A stretch of DNA of 64,000 nt from Ga0077536 sp943370145. GTDB lineage: Bacteria; Pseudomonadota; Gammaproteobacteria; Ga0077536. The position numbers were made by a program, and so were the translations under genes. The notes under the pieces are model-generated. The model did no database searches. It worked only from the letters and a program-made list of their open reading frames with translations, and was not told the origin of the DNA. Of the stretch, positions 16,258-26,152 are shown piece after piece. Positions within the stretch are counted from its first letter, which is position 1. Every line of letters starts with the position of its first letter. The DNA is taken from the NCBI GenBank assembly GCA_943370145.1, contig CALRPY020000001.1, positions 233,031 through 297,030 of the forward strand. Direction: 5' to 3'.

Positions 16258-17655
16258 TCAGGCGGCCAGCAGACCCTCGCGGGTCACGAAATCGAGCGTG
16301 TCGGCGAGCGCCAGCGAGAACTTGTCGAAGATCTCGTCGATCTGGGCTTCGTTGACGATCAGTGGCGGACAGAACGCGATGCCGTCGCCAACGTTGCGCG
16401 GGATGAGCCCGTGCGCGTGGCAGCGGTCGAAGCAGTACACGCCGATTGATCCGTAGGGATTGAAACCGGCCTTGGTCTGCTTGTCCGACACGAACTCGAC
16501 GGCCCCGATCATGCCGATTCCGCGCACCTCGCCGACGAGCGGGTGGTCGGCAAACGAGCGCAGGCGGGCCTGGAACTTCTGCGACATCTTCGCGGCGTGT
16601 TCGAAGACCTTGTCGCGCTGGTAGATCTCGATGCACTTCAGCGCCACGGCCGTGCACACCGGGTGGCCGCTGTAGGTGTAGCCGTGGCCGATGGTGCCGA
16701 GCTTCTTGCCGGCCTCGGCGATCGCGGCGGCCATCTTCTCCGGGATGATGACCGCCGAAATCGGCTGGTAAGAAGAGCTCAGCGCCTTGGCGAGGGTCAT
16801 CGTGTCGGGCTTGAGGTCGAAGGTCTGCGTCGCGAACGGGTTGCCCGTGCGGCCGAAGCCGGTCACGACTTCGTCGGCGATGAACAGCACGTCGTATTTC
16901 GCGAGCACGGCCTGCACCTTCTCGAAGTAGGTACGCGGCGGCACCAGCACGCCGCCGGCCGCCATCACTGGCTCGGCGATGAAGGCCGCGACGGTGTCCG
17001 GGCCCTCGCGCAGGATCAGCTGCTCGAGGTTGTGCGCCAGGCGCGTGGCGAAATCCTCTTCGCTTTCGCCCTTCTCGGCGAAGCGGTAGTGATGCGGGCA
17101 GTCGGTGTGGATGAAACGGTTGCAGTCCAGCGGGAGATCCCACTGGTTGTGCATCGGCGGCAGGCCGGTGAGGCTGCCGGCAACCACGGTGATCCCGTGA
17201 TAGCCCTTCACGCGGCCGATGATCTTCTTCTTGTTCGGGCGACCGATCGCGTTGTTGTAGAACCAGATCAGTTTGACCTGGGTGTCGTTCGCGTCCGAGC
17301 CGGAGCAACCGAAGAACACCTTGGACGCGTTAGGCAGCGGCACGAGTTCCTTCAGGCGTTCGGCGAGCAGCATCGCGTTCTCATGGCTCTTGCCGTTGAA
17401 CATGTGCGTGAACGACATTTTCTTGATCTGGTCGTAGGCGACCTGCGCAAGTTCCTCGTTGCCATAACCGAGGGCCGTCGACCACAGGCCGGCAAGCCCT
17501 TCGATGTACTTCTTGCCGTTGTTGTCCCAGACGTAAGCGCCTTCGCCGCGCTCGATCATCAGCGCGCCCTTGTTCTCGAACACGGCGGGGTTCGCCATCG
17601 GGTGAAGCACGGCTGCGGCGTCACGCGCCACGATACTGCCTGGTTGTAGACTCAC
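16258..17655 (-). CDS. class III (omega) aminotransferase
   Basis: A 465-residue PLP-dependent class III aminotransferase of the omega-amino acid/amine:pyruvate type. The Schiff-base lysine is K290 in MTLAKALSSSYQP; FIADEVVTGFGRTG carries the PLP-pyridine aspartate, and GCSGSDANDTQVKL and GYTYSGHPV are typical of this subfamily. It moves amino groups between amines or beta/gamma-amino acids and pyruvate. Start is GTG 17655 with AGGAGA eight bases upstream. It could serve polyamine or putrescine catabolism together with the PuuA-like ligase at 34870, but the two genes are 18 kb apart. Confidence 0.9.
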   Translation of the reverse strand: MSLQPGSIVARDAAAVLHPMANPAVFENKGALMIERGEGAYVWDNNGKKYIEGLAGLWSTALGYGNEELAQVAYDQIKKMSFTHMFNGKSHENAMLLAERLKELVPLPNASKVFFGCSGSDANDTQVKLIWFYNNAIGRPNKKKIIGRVKGYHGITVVAGSLTGLPPMHNQWDLPLDCNRFIHTDCPHHYRFAEKGESEEDFATRLAHNLEQLILREGPDTVAAFIAEPVMAAGGVLVPPRTYFEKVQAVLAKYDVLFIADEVVTGFGRTGNPFATQTFDLKPDTMTLAKALSSSYQPISAVIIPEKMAAAIAEAGKKLGTIGHGYTYSGHPVCTAVALKCIEIYQRDKVFEHAAKMSQKFQARLRSFADHPLVGEVRGIGMIGAVEFVSDKQTKAGFNPYGSIGVYCFDRCHAHGLIPRNVGDGIAFCPPLIVNEAQIDEIFDKFSLALADTLDFVTREGLLAA

Positions 17656-17804
17656 GACTTTTCTCCTTGCCTGGTTGGATACGCCGGCCTGCGTCCGGTC
17701 CCTTGCCCGGCCGCGCTGCGTACTGGCATTCTAGCCCCCATTCCCGCACTCGGCCACGGCGCCAAGTGCCCCAAAGCCCCCCATCTTCGCTATTGCGCCG
17801 CGCC

Positions 17805-18683
17805 ATGAAGCCCCACACGCTGGCTTACCTCCAGATCATCGCCGGCGCCATCCTGCTGTCCACCGGCTCCGCCGCAATCAAGGCCACGAGCTTCACCGCC
17901 CTGGAACTGGCCGGCGTGCGCGCGATCGTGATCGCCTCGTTCATGGCGCTCGCGGTGCGCCCGGCGCTGCGCCTGTTCAACCGCAGCCTGTTGCCCGCCG
18001 CGTTCGCGCACGGCCTGACCACGGTGCTCTTCATGTGGGGCAACAAGCTGACGACCGCAGCCACCGCGATATTCCTGCAGTACACGGCGCCGCTGTACCT
18101 GCTGCTGCTGGGACCCTGGCTGCTGAAGGAACCGGTGGTCCGCCGTGACGTCGGCTATCTCGCGGTGCTTTTGCTCGGCATGGTGCTGTTGTTGTTGAAT
18201 CCGCCGGCCCGCATGGCAACCGCGCCGGACCCGGTGCTGGGCGGGATTGTCGCCGCGTGCTGCGGGGTGACCTGGGCCTTCACGACGCTGACGATGCGAG
18301 GGCTCGCCCGCGACCCGACGGACGGCTTCCAGCGCGCGATTGCGGCAATCATCGTCGCCAACGTCGCGCTTGCGCTCGTGCTGCTGCCGGTGGCGCCGCC
18401 ACGTTCCACGCTGTGGCTGGACTACGGCATCGCCGCGTACATGGGCGTGTTCCAGCTCGGGCTGGCCTTCATCCTGCTCTCGCTGGGCTTGCGGCGCGTC
18501 ACCGCCCTGGAAGGCGCGCTGTTGCTGCTCGTCGAGCCCGTGCTGAATCCGGTGTGGGTCTGGTTGCTGCACCGGGAACCAGTGGGTCCGCTGAGCATCA
18601 TCGGCGGCCTCTTGATCCTCGCCACCACCGGCGCCCGCGCCGTCCACAACGCACGCGTGCTCGCGCGACGTCCGACGGGCTAG
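17805..18683 (+). CDS. EamA/DMT-family transporter
   Basis: A 292-residue inner-membrane protein with ten predicted hydrophobic segments in two EamA repeats, typical of drug/metabolite exporters such as amino-acid and nucleoside effluxers. The second repeat contains GVFQLGLAFILLSLGLRRV and ALLLLVEPVLNPVWVWLL, the diagnostic DMT region. Start at ATG 17805; the upstream frame is basic and not membrane-like. It is divergent from the aminotransferase gene, a pairing sometimes seen for export of an amino compound, but the substrate is unknown. Confidence 0.85.
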   Translation: MKPHTLAYLQIIAGAILLSTGSAAIKATSFTALELAGVRAIVIASFMALAVRPALRLFNRSLLPAAFAHGLTTVLFMWGNKLTTAATAIFLQYTAPLYLLLLGPWLLKEPVVRRDVGYLAVLLLGMVLLLLNPPARMATAPDPVLGGIVAACCGVTWAFTTLTMRGLARDPTDGFQRAIAAIIVANVALALVLLPVAPPRSTLWLDYGIAAYMGVFQLGLAFILLSLGLRRVTALEGALLLLVEPVLNPVWVWLLHREPVGPLSIIGGLLILATTGARAVHNARVLARRPTG

Positions 18684-18745
18684 CTGGGTCTGGCCAGCGC
18701 CGAGCAACATGCCGTACCGGCCGGCGCCTGCGGCGGGCCCGGATT

Positions 18746-18768
18746 CCCCGCGCGCCGCTTGCGCGGGG
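18746..18768. terminator. hairpin between convergent genes
   Basis: CCCCGCGC at 18746-18753 pairs with GCGCGGGG at 18761-18768 around a 7-base loop. It lies in the short convergent gap between the DMT transporter and the Sel1 protein gene, so it could end both messages. There is no T-run. Confidence 0.5.
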
Positions 18769-18775
18769 GTAAGTC

Positions 18776-20044
18776 TCAGCGCGACGGCGTCTTGGTCGTC
18801 CGGCGCAGCGCGGCCAGGCGGCGCCGGCCATCCTGCAGGATCGCGGGCGCCAGCTCGGCTTCGAGCAGGGACAGCTTGTAGACCGCTTTCGGAAAATCGT
18901 GCTCGGCCGCGAGGCTCATCCAGGCATAGGCCTGCGCAAGGTCCTGAGTGACCCCGACCCCCTTCGCATGGCACATCCCCAGCGCATACCGCGCCCGCAC
19001 GTGGTCCTGCAATGCGGCGCGTTCCAGCCACGTGATCGCCTCGGACGGCACCACGCCCGGCGCCTGGCCGAAGAGGCCGCGCCGACCGATCTCGTACTGG
19101 GCGGCCGAGTGCCCCAGCTGGGCGGCATGCCGCATCCACGCCGCGGCGCGCGGCTTGTTGACTTCGATGCCACAGTCACCGGACTCGTAGGCCAGCGCAA
19201 GTCGATATACGGCCTTCGGGTGGGATTGTTCGGCCGCCTTGCGCAGCCAGGCAAGCGCACGTTCGGCACAGGCCTCGCCCTGCTTCTGGTAGTAACGGCC
19301 CAGCGCGTACTGCGCGGCCGCGAAGCCGCCATCGGCGGCCTTCGTCAGCCACCGCTCGGCGGCCGCCGGGTCGCGCAGGCGATGCGGGGCGCTCGCGTAG
19401 AGCAGCCCGAGATTGAACTGCGCTTTCACGTATCCGTGCTCCGCCGCGCGCCCGCACCAGTAAATCGCCATCTCGTAGTCGCGCTCGATGCCGTCGCCGC
19501 TCGCATAGGCCAGCGCCAGGTTCAGCTGCGCTTTCGGGTAGTCCTGCTCGGCCGCGGCCTCCCAGTGGCGGACCGCCGCGACCGGATCACGGCCGATACC
19601 GAGGCCATGCGCATAGAGCTCGCCGAGGTTGAACTGCGCGACGGCATTGCCGCCGGACGCGGCGGCATAGAACCAGCCGAACGCGCGCTCGAAGTTCGCG
19701 GGCTCGCCGCGGCCATTCTGGTAACACCAGCCCGCCAGCGCCTGGGCCTCGACGTGGTTCTGCTCGGCCGCGGCCAGCAGCCATTTCAGCGCTTCGCGAT
19801 CGTCGCGCGCGCACCCGACGCCCTTGAGCAGAAAGTTCGCATAGCGGTGCTGGGCGCCGGCATGGCCGCCCTCCGCCGCGCGCGCGTACCAGTGGACTGC
19901 GGCGGTCAGGTCGTCGTCGGTATGCGCGCGCCGCCGCAAGCGCTCGGCGAGCTGGAACTGCGCCTCCGGGGTCTGGGGTGCTTCCTCCCGGCCCGGCTCG
20001 GCGTCAGGTGCATCCCGCGTAATCGTGGCCAGCGCCAAGTTCAA
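18776..20044 (-). CDS. Sel1-like repeat (TPR-like) protein
   Basis: A 422-residue protein made almost wholly of about nine Sel1-like repeats of 36 residues, each of the A-x-x-W-x-x-x-A-A-x-x-G/H-x-x-A-Q type (for example AFGWFYAAASGGNAVAQFNL and ALAWLRKAAEQSHPKAVYRL). It has no signal peptide, so it is probably a cytosolic scaffold. The start appears to be a TTG whose last two bases overlap the upstream stop (TTGA), implying translational coupling to the dehydrogenase gene. Partners are unknown. No catalytic motif is seen. Confidence 0.85.
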   Translation of the reverse strand: MNLALATITRDAPDAEPGREEAPQTPEAQFQLAERLRRRAHTDDDLTAAVHWYARAAEGGHAGAQHRYANFLLKGVGCARDDREALKWLLAAAEQNHVEAQALAGWCYQNGRGEPANFERAFGWFYAAASGGNAVAQFNLGELYAHGLGIGRDPVAAVRHWEAAAEQDYPKAQLNLALAYASGDGIERDYEMAIYWCGRAAEHGYVKAQFNLGLLYASAPHRLRDPAAAERWLTKAADGGFAAAQYALGRYYQKQGEACAERALAWLRKAAEQSHPKAVYRLALAYESGDCGIEVNKPRAAAWMRHAAQLGHSAAQYEIGRRGLFGQAPGVVPSEAITWLERAALQDHVRARYALGMCHAKGVGVTQDLAQAYAWMSLAAEHDFPKAVYKLSLLEAELAPAILQDGRRRLAALRRTTKTPSR

Positions 20045-20910
20045 TTCCCTGTGAGCAGTGCGATGAGACTGGAGGTGTCGGCCCGGCGCATGCCGCGCGC
20101 CTGGAGTTCAGCGTAGTACTGGTCGACCAGGGCGGTCACCGGCAGGCGCGCGCCGTTGCGCCGCGCTTCGTCGAGCACGATGCCCAGATCCTTGCGCATC
20201 CAGTCGACCGCGAAACCGAAATCGAATTCGCCGGCGAGCATGGTCGCCGCGCGATTGTCCATCTGCCAGGACTGGGCGGCACCCTGCCCGATCACCTCGA
20301 GCACCGCGTGCATGTCGAGGCCGGCGTGGCGGCCAAAGGCAAGTCCCTCGGCCAGGCCCTGCAGCAATCCGGCGATGCAGGCCTGGTTCACCATTTTCGT
20401 CAGCTGTCCGGCGCCGCTGGGGCCCAGCAGGCGCGCGGTCTTCGCATAGGCCGCGAGCAGCGGCGACACGCGATCGAAATCGCCGGGATCGCCGCCGCAC
20501 ATGCAGGTCAATGCGCCACGCTCGGCCCCGCTCTGCCCGCCCGATACCGGGGCATCGACGAAGCCCGCGCGCAGGGTTTGCGCACGGGCCGCGAGTTCGC
20601 GCGCGACCACGGCGGAGGTCGTCGAGTGATCGACATGGATCGCGCCGGGCCGCAGCGCCTCGAACAAACCGCCGGGACCGGTGCTCACCTCGCGCAAGTC
20701 GTCGTCGTTGCCGACACAGGTGAAGACGACCTCGGCCGCGGCGGCCGCACAGGCCGGCGTCGCCGCGGCCTGGCCGGGAAACCGTTCCAGCCAGCGCTCG
20801 CGAGCAGCCGGTGAGCGGTTGTAGACCGTCACGGCGTGGCCGGCACGCGCGAGGTGACCCGCCATGGGAAACCCCATGACGCCCAGTCCGATGAACGCGA
20901 CAGCGACCAT
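20041..20910 (-). CDS. NAD(P)-dependent beta-hydroxyacid dehydrogenase (3-hydroxyisobutyrate dehydrogenase family)
   Basis: A 289-residue enzyme with the N-terminal dinucleotide site FIGLGVMGFPMAGHLARAGH, the substrate-binding segment DAPVSGGQSGAERGAL and the catalytic lysine region GQLTKMVNQACIAGLLQGLA. It oxidises a beta-hydroxyacid such as 3-hydroxyisobutyrate, or reduces tartronate semialdehyde or succinic semialdehyde; which one cannot be told. After the dinucleotide motif, YNRSPAARERW has an arginine that favours NADP(H). Its stop overlaps the start of the Sel1 protein gene. Confidence 0.85.
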   Translation of the reverse strand: MVAVAFIGLGVMGFPMAGHLARAGHAVTVYNRSPAARERWLERFPGQAAATPACAAAAAEVVFTCVGNDDDLREVSTGPGGLFEALRPGAIHVDHSTTSAVVARELAARAQTLRAGFVDAPVSGGQSGAERGALTCMCGGDPGDFDRVSPLLAAYAKTARLLGPSGAGQLTKMVNQACIAGLLQGLAEGLAFGRHAGLDMHAVLEVIGQGAAQSWQMDNRAATMLAGEFDFGFAVDWMRKDLGIVLDEARRNGARLPVTALVDQYYAELQARGMRRADTSSLIALLTGN

Positions 20911-21002
20911 ATGGCAACCCGGGGTGCGAGGACGAATTGTGTCTGGATGTTACGGGCAGCGGCAGCTGCCCGCCAGCGGCAAAAGGCGCCGGCCGACCCC
21001 GT

Positions 21003-22328
21003 TCAGGCCGGTACGCCGTACAGGTCGTAGTCGTCGGCGCGTTCGATACGGGCGCGGACCAGCGTGCCCGGCGCGAACTGCCGCCGGGTGCGCAGGTAGA
21101 CGAGACCGTCGATGTCCGGGGCGTCGCCGCGGCTGCGGCCAATCGCGAAGCCACCCTCGCGGCGATCAATCAGGATCTCCTGCTCGCCGCCGACCTTCGC
21201 CGCCAGGCGCCGCCGGCTGATCGCCTGCTGGCGTTCCATGAAGCGGGCATAGCGCTCGGCCTTCACCTCGGCCGGCACCGCGCCGGGGAGTTCGTTCGCC
21301 GAGGCGCCCTCGACCGCGGAATATTCGAAACAGCCGACCCGGTCGAGTTCCGCCTCGTCGATGAAGGCCAGCAGTTCGTCGAATTCCTGTTCGGTCTCGC
21401 CGGGGAAGCCGACGATGAAGGTGCTGCGCAGGGTCAGATCGGGGCAGGTCTTCCGCCACGCGTGGATGCGCGCCAGCGTGTTCTCCGCCGCCGCGGGCCG
21501 CCGCATCAGCTTCAGCAGGCGTGGGCTGCCGTGCTGGAACGGAATGTCGAGGTAGGGCAGGACCTTGCCATCCGCCATCAGGGGCAGCACGTCGTCGACG
21601 TGGGGGTACGGATAAACGTAGTGCAGGCGCACCCACACGCCCAGCGTGCCGAGCGCGCGGCACAGGCCCTCGAAGTTCGACTTCAGCGGCCGGCCCTGCC
21701 AGAAGGCGGTTCGATAGCGAAGGTCGGAGCCGTAGGCGCTGGTGTCCTGGGAAATCACCAGCAACTCCCTGACGCCTGCGGCAACGAGGCGCTCGGCCTC
21801 CGCCATCACCTCGTCCAGCGGCCGGCTCGCCAGCCGGCCGCGCATCGACGGAATGATGCAGAAACTGCAGCTATGGTTGCAGCCCTCGGAAATCTTCAGA
21901 TAAGCGTAGTGCCGGGGCGTCAGCTTGATGCCTTGCGGCGGCACGAGATCGACGAAGGGGTCGTGGGGGGTGGCGATCGGCACGTGTTCGTGCACGGCGC
22001 CGACGACCGCCTCGTACTGGTGGGGACCGGTCACCGCAAGGACACCCGGATGGGCGGCGTGGATGCGTTCGGCCTCGGCGCCGAGGCACCCGGTCACGAT
22101 GACCTTGCCATTCTCCGCCAGCGCTTCGCCGATGGCGGCCAGCGACTCCTCCCGCGCACTGTCGATGAAGCCGCAGGTGTTGACGACGACGACGTTGGCG
22201 TCCGCGTAATCGTTGGTGATTGCGTACCCGTCCAGTCGCAACTGGGTGAGGATGCGTTCCGAGTCGACGAGCGCCTTCGGGCAGCCGAGGCTGACGAAGC
22301 CGACCTTGGGGAATTCAGAGCTGGACAT
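21003..22328 (-). CDS. rimO: ribosomal protein S12 methylthiotransferase RimO
   Basis: A 441-residue radical-SAM enzyme, the same length as E. coli RimO, that adds a methylthio group to Asp88 of ribosomal protein S12. The N-terminal MTTase domain has three cluster cysteines (SLGCPKALVDSE, VNTCGFID, VTGCLGA), the radical SAM motif CNHSCSFC follows and a TRAM domain closes the protein. The phrase PYLDIPFQHGSPRLLKLMRR is characteristic. Start is ATG 22328 (MSSSEFPKVGFVSLGCPK); the longer frame upstream overlaps the transferase gene and is rejected. Confidence 0.95.
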   Translation of the reverse strand: MSSSEFPKVGFVSLGCPKALVDSERILTQLRLDGYAITNDYADANVVVVNTCGFIDSAREESLAAIGEALAENGKVIVTGCLGAEAERIHAAHPGVLAVTGPHQYEAVVGAVHEHVPIATPHDPFVDLVPPQGIKLTPRHYAYLKISEGCNHSCSFCIIPSMRGRLASRPLDEVMAEAERLVAAGVRELLVISQDTSAYGSDLRYRTAFWQGRPLKSNFEGLCRALGTLGVWVRLHYVYPYPHVDDVLPLMADGKVLPYLDIPFQHGSPRLLKLMRRPAAAENTLARIHAWRKTCPDLTLRSTFIVGFPGETEQEFDELLAFIDEAELDRVGCFEYSAVEGASANELPGAVPAEVKAERYARFMERQQAISRRRLAAKVGGEQEILIDRREGGFAIGRSRGDAPDIDGLVYLRTRRQFAPGTLVRARIERADDYDLYGVPA

Positions 22329-22380
22329 GCTTGCAGGCTTCCGGCCCGGCGGCGGCGCGCCGGCGCTTCGATGAGCTGGA

Positions 22381-24060
22381 TCAAAAACCCTTCGCGCAAC
22401 CGTCGAACCTGGGTTCGGAACCGCCGTGGTACAGGCCGGCTGCGGGGTCGCACAGGATACCCTGATATCCGCCGACGAAGTTGCCGATCGGATCCTCAAT
22501 CGGGACCACGCTGTGCCCGCGCGCCCGGAGTCCGTCGACGACCTGCGCCGGCATTCCGGGCTCGACGTGCACGACGCCGCTGCCGGCTTCGTGCAGCCCG
22601 TTCGGCTGCGGCCCGCCCGCGTGGCGCAGGCGCGGCAGCGCCGCGGCGGACGCGACGTCGCACCCGAAGTCGATCAGGTTGACCAGGATCTGCACCTGCG
22701 CCTGCGGCTGCATGTCGGCGCCGACGGCGCCGAAGGCCAACCAGGGCCGGCCCTCCTTCAGCACGAAGCCCGGCATGATCGTGTGGAAGGGGCGCTTGCC
22801 GGGCTGGTAGCCGTTCGGATGCGCCGGATCCAGCGCGAATCCGGCCCCGCGCGACTGCAGCGCGAAGCCCCCGCCGGGCACGACGAGCGCCGAACCGAAC
22901 GGATTGAAGATGCTCTGGATCAGCGACACCATCATGCCGTCGGCGTCGGCCGCCGCGAGATAGGTCGTGTCGCTGCCGGGCACCCCGCCGTGCACATAGT
23001 CGCCGCGCGCGCGCGCCGGATCGATCAGGGCACGCCGGGCCGCCGCATAGTCCTTGTCGAGCAGCAGCGCGAGCGGCGCCTGCGCGAAGGCGGGATCGGC
23101 GTAGTAGCGCGCGCGGTCGGTGAAGGCGAGCTTCTTGGCCTCGATGAACAGGTGCCACCAGTCGACGCTGTCCGGCCCGGGCAGCGAGTAGCCCTCGAGG
23201 ATGTTCAGCATCTGCAGCACGCTCGCGCCCTGCCCGTTCGGCGGCAACGCGCAGACCTCGACGCCGCGATAGGTCGTCGCGAGCGGCGTCACCCAGTCGG
23301 CGTGACGGCGGCGGAGATCGTCTCGCGACAGGACGCCGCCGGCATGCGCGACCGTGTCGACGATATGCTGGGCGAAGTCCCCTTCATAGAAACCGGCCCG
23401 GCCGTCCCGGGCAAGCAATTCGAAAGTGTCGCCGAGTGCCGGATTGCGCCGGACCGAGCCCGCCAACGGGCCCGTGCCGTCGGGCGCGAAGCACGCCAGG
23501 AATTCGTCGTGCAGGCCGGCGACTTCCGGCGCCGCGCGCACCTCGCGCACCGCACGCTGCCACCACTGCGCCGTCACCGGGCCGACGGTGAAGCCCGCGC
23601 GGGCGAGCCCGATGGCCGGTTCGAACAGCGTCCCCCACGCGAGGCGGCCGAAGCGTTCGTGGAGCAGCAACCAGCCGTCCACCGCGCCCGGCGCGGTCAC
23701 GCAGTGCGGGCCGCGGACGGGGATGGTCGCACCCCCGCCGAGCGCCTCGCGCAGCGCCGGCAGCGAGCGGCCGGTCGGACTGCGACCGCTCGCATTGACC
23801 CCGTGCAGGCGCCGGGTCGCCGGATCCCACACCAGCGCGAACAGGTCACCGCCAGGCCCGCACATGTGAGGCTCGGTAACCGCCAGGACCGCGTTGGCGG
23901 CGAGCGCGGCATCGAGCGCGTTGCCACCCCGGCGCAGTATCTCGAGGCCGGCGTCCGTCGCGGCCGGCTGGCTGGTCGCCACCATGCCGCGGCGCGCGCT
24001 GACTGGCGTGCCGATCCCGCCACGGGACGCGGGCGGTTCGAGCGGGCTGCTGGTCTTCAA
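22381..24060 (-). CDS. ggt: gamma-glutamyltransferase family protein
   Basis: A 559-residue N-terminal-nucleophile hydrolase of the gamma-glutamyltranspeptidase family, which cleaves gamma-glutamyl bonds (glutathione or gamma-glutamylamides). The self-processing nucleophile is probably T365 in GSDTTYLAAADADG; LEILRRGGNALDAALAANAVL and EPHMCGPGGDLFALVWD are the N-terminal signatures. The start is a TTG at 24060 with GAGGAG upstream. No signal peptide is visible, so unlike E. coli Ggt it may be cytoplasmic, or the true start differs. It lies 52 bp upstream of rimO. Confidence 0.85.
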   Translation of the reverse strand: MKTSSPLEPPASRGGIGTPVSARRGMVATSQPAATDAGLEILRRGGNALDAALAANAVLAVTEPHMCGPGGDLFALVWDPATRRLHGVNASGRSPTGRSLPALREALGGGATIPVRGPHCVTAPGAVDGWLLLHERFGRLAWGTLFEPAIGLARAGFTVGPVTAQWWQRAVREVRAAPEVAGLHDEFLACFAPDGTGPLAGSVRRNPALGDTFELLARDGRAGFYEGDFAQHIVDTVAHAGGVLSRDDLRRRHADWVTPLATTYRGVEVCALPPNGQGASVLQMLNILEGYSLPGPDSVDWWHLFIEAKKLAFTDRARYYADPAFAQAPLALLLDKDYAAARRALIDPARARGDYVHGGVPGSDTTYLAAADADGMMVSLIQSIFNPFGSALVVPGGGFALQSRGAGFALDPAHPNGYQPGKRPFHTIMPGFVLKEGRPWLAFGAVGADMQPQAQVQILVNLIDFGCDVASAAALPRLRHAGGPQPNGLHEAGSGVVHVEPGMPAQVVDGLRARGHSVVPIEDPIGNFVGGYQGILCDPAAGLYHGGSEPRFDGCAKGF

Positions 24061-24120
24061 CTGTCGGCACTCCTCGCAGATGGCGGCTGATCCCGGCCGG
24101 TGACCGTATCGTAGTCCACG

Positions 24121-24137
24121 GGCGCCGGTCCGGCGCC
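24121..24137. repeat. inverted repeat in the ggt/efflux divergent promoter
   Basis: GGCGCCGG and CCGGCGCC flank a single T at 24129. It lies ten bases upstream of a -10-like TATGCT (24147-24152) that points to the adaptor gene at 24181. It could be an operator, but its GC-only content makes chance occurrence fairly likely. Confidence 0.35.
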
Positions 24138-24180
24138 GGGTCGCGTTATGCTAGCGGCCCTTGATGCCAGCCAGTGACCC

Positions 24181-25428
24181 GTGACCGAAGACAACGCCGC
24201 CCGCCTCCTGCAGCAGCTGACCCTGGACCCCGCGACCCGCGATCACTCGCCGCGCTGGCGTGGGTGGCTGGTCGGGCTGGCGATGGCCGGTGCGGGAGCC
24301 GCCGGATGGTGGTACTGGTCGACGCCCGCAGTCCTCGCGGTGCGCACCGCGAGGGCCGCGCCGGTCACCGCCGTGGCGCCCGCCGATCAGGCGGTGCTCG
24401 ACGCCACGGGTTACGTCACTGCGCGACGCCAGGCCACCGTGTCCGCAAAGATCACCGGGCGCGTCGCTGAAGTGCTGATCGAGGAAGGCCAGCGCGTCGA
24501 GGCCGGCGAAGTCCTCGCACGGCTCGACCCGATCGACGCGAATGCGCAGCACGCGCTGGCGCAGAGCCAGCTCGTCGCCGCCAGCGCGGAGCTGGACGAC
24601 CTGCGCCTGCAGCAGAATCAGGCCGCGCGGGACGCGGAGCGCGCCGAGGCCCTGGCCGCGCGCAAACTGACCAGCGCCCAGAGCGTGGAGGACGCGCGGC
24701 TGCGCGTGACGACCCTGGGTGCGCGACTGCACGCCCAGAGTCGCCGCGTGGAGGTCGCGCGGCGCGGCCTCGAGCTCGCCGAGGTCACACTCGACAACAC
24801 GGTGATCCGCGCGCCCTTCGACGGCGTGGTCACCGTGAAAGCGGCTCAGCCCGGCGAAATCGTCTCCCCGATGTCGGCCGGCGGCGGCTTCACGCGCACC
24901 GGCATCGGCACCATCGTCGACATGGACTCGCTCGAGATCGAGGTCGACGTCAACGAGAGCTACATCAGCCGCGTGCATGCCGGCCAGGCAGTGACCGCCA
25001 ACCTCAACGCCTATCCCGACTGGGACATCGCGGCGCATGTGATCACCATCATTCCAACCGCCGATCGCGCCAAGGCCACGGTGAAGGTGCGCATCGCGCT
25101 CGACGTGCGGGACGCGCGCATCGTGCCGGAAATGGGCGTGCGGGTCCGTTTCATGGAACAGCGGACGGACAATGCCGCCGCGCCGGCGCCGCAACCCGGC
25201 GTGCTCATACCCGCGGGCGCCATCGGCAGCGAGGGCGACCGCAGCGTGGCCTTCATCGTCGACGGCGAACGCGCCCGCCGGCGCGAGCTCGAACTCGGCC
25301 AGCAGTACGGGGGCAACCGCCAGGTGCTGCGCGGACTCGCGGCCGGTGAGCGTGTGATCCTGTCGCCTGCGCCCGGGCTGGCCGACGGCGCGCGCGTGCG
25401 CGAGACGAACGGGGACGCGGCGCCGTGA
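24181..25428 (+). CDS. HlyD/MacA-type periplasmic adaptor protein
   Basis: A 415-residue membrane-fusion protein. A cytoplasmic tail (1-35) is followed by one membrane helix (WLVGLAMAGAGAAGWWYW), a lipoyl-like half (VLDATGYVTARRQATVSAKI), a coiled-coil hairpin (about 115-200), then beta-barrel and membrane-proximal domains. Start is GTG 24181. It is the first gene of a four-gene set with an ATPase and two FtsX-type permeases, forming a MacAB/DevBCA-like export or lipoprotein-type transport system. No outer-membrane TolC gene is adjacent. Confidence 0.9.
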   Translation: MTEDNAARLLQQLTLDPATRDHSPRWRGWLVGLAMAGAGAAGWWYWSTPAVLAVRTARAAPVTAVAPADQAVLDATGYVTARRQATVSAKITGRVAEVLIEEGQRVEAGEVLARLDPIDANAQHALAQSQLVAASAELDDLRLQQNQAARDAERAEALAARKLTSAQSVEDARLRVTTLGARLHAQSRRVEVARRGLELAEVTLDNTVIRAPFDGVVTVKAAQPGEIVSPMSAGGGFTRTGIGTIVDMDSLEIEVDVNESYISRVHAGQAVTANLNAYPDWDIAAHVITIIPTADRAKATVKVRIALDVRDARIVPEMGVRVRFMEQRTDNAAAPAPQPGVLIPAGAIGSEGDRSVAFIVDGERARRRELELGQQYGGNRQVLRGLAAGERVILSPAPGLADGARVRETNGDAAP

Positions 25429-25462
25429 CGCCGCGCGTACCGATATTCCCGGCGCTACCACG

Positions 25463-26148
<686 letters not shown>

Positions 26149-26152
<4 letters not shown>
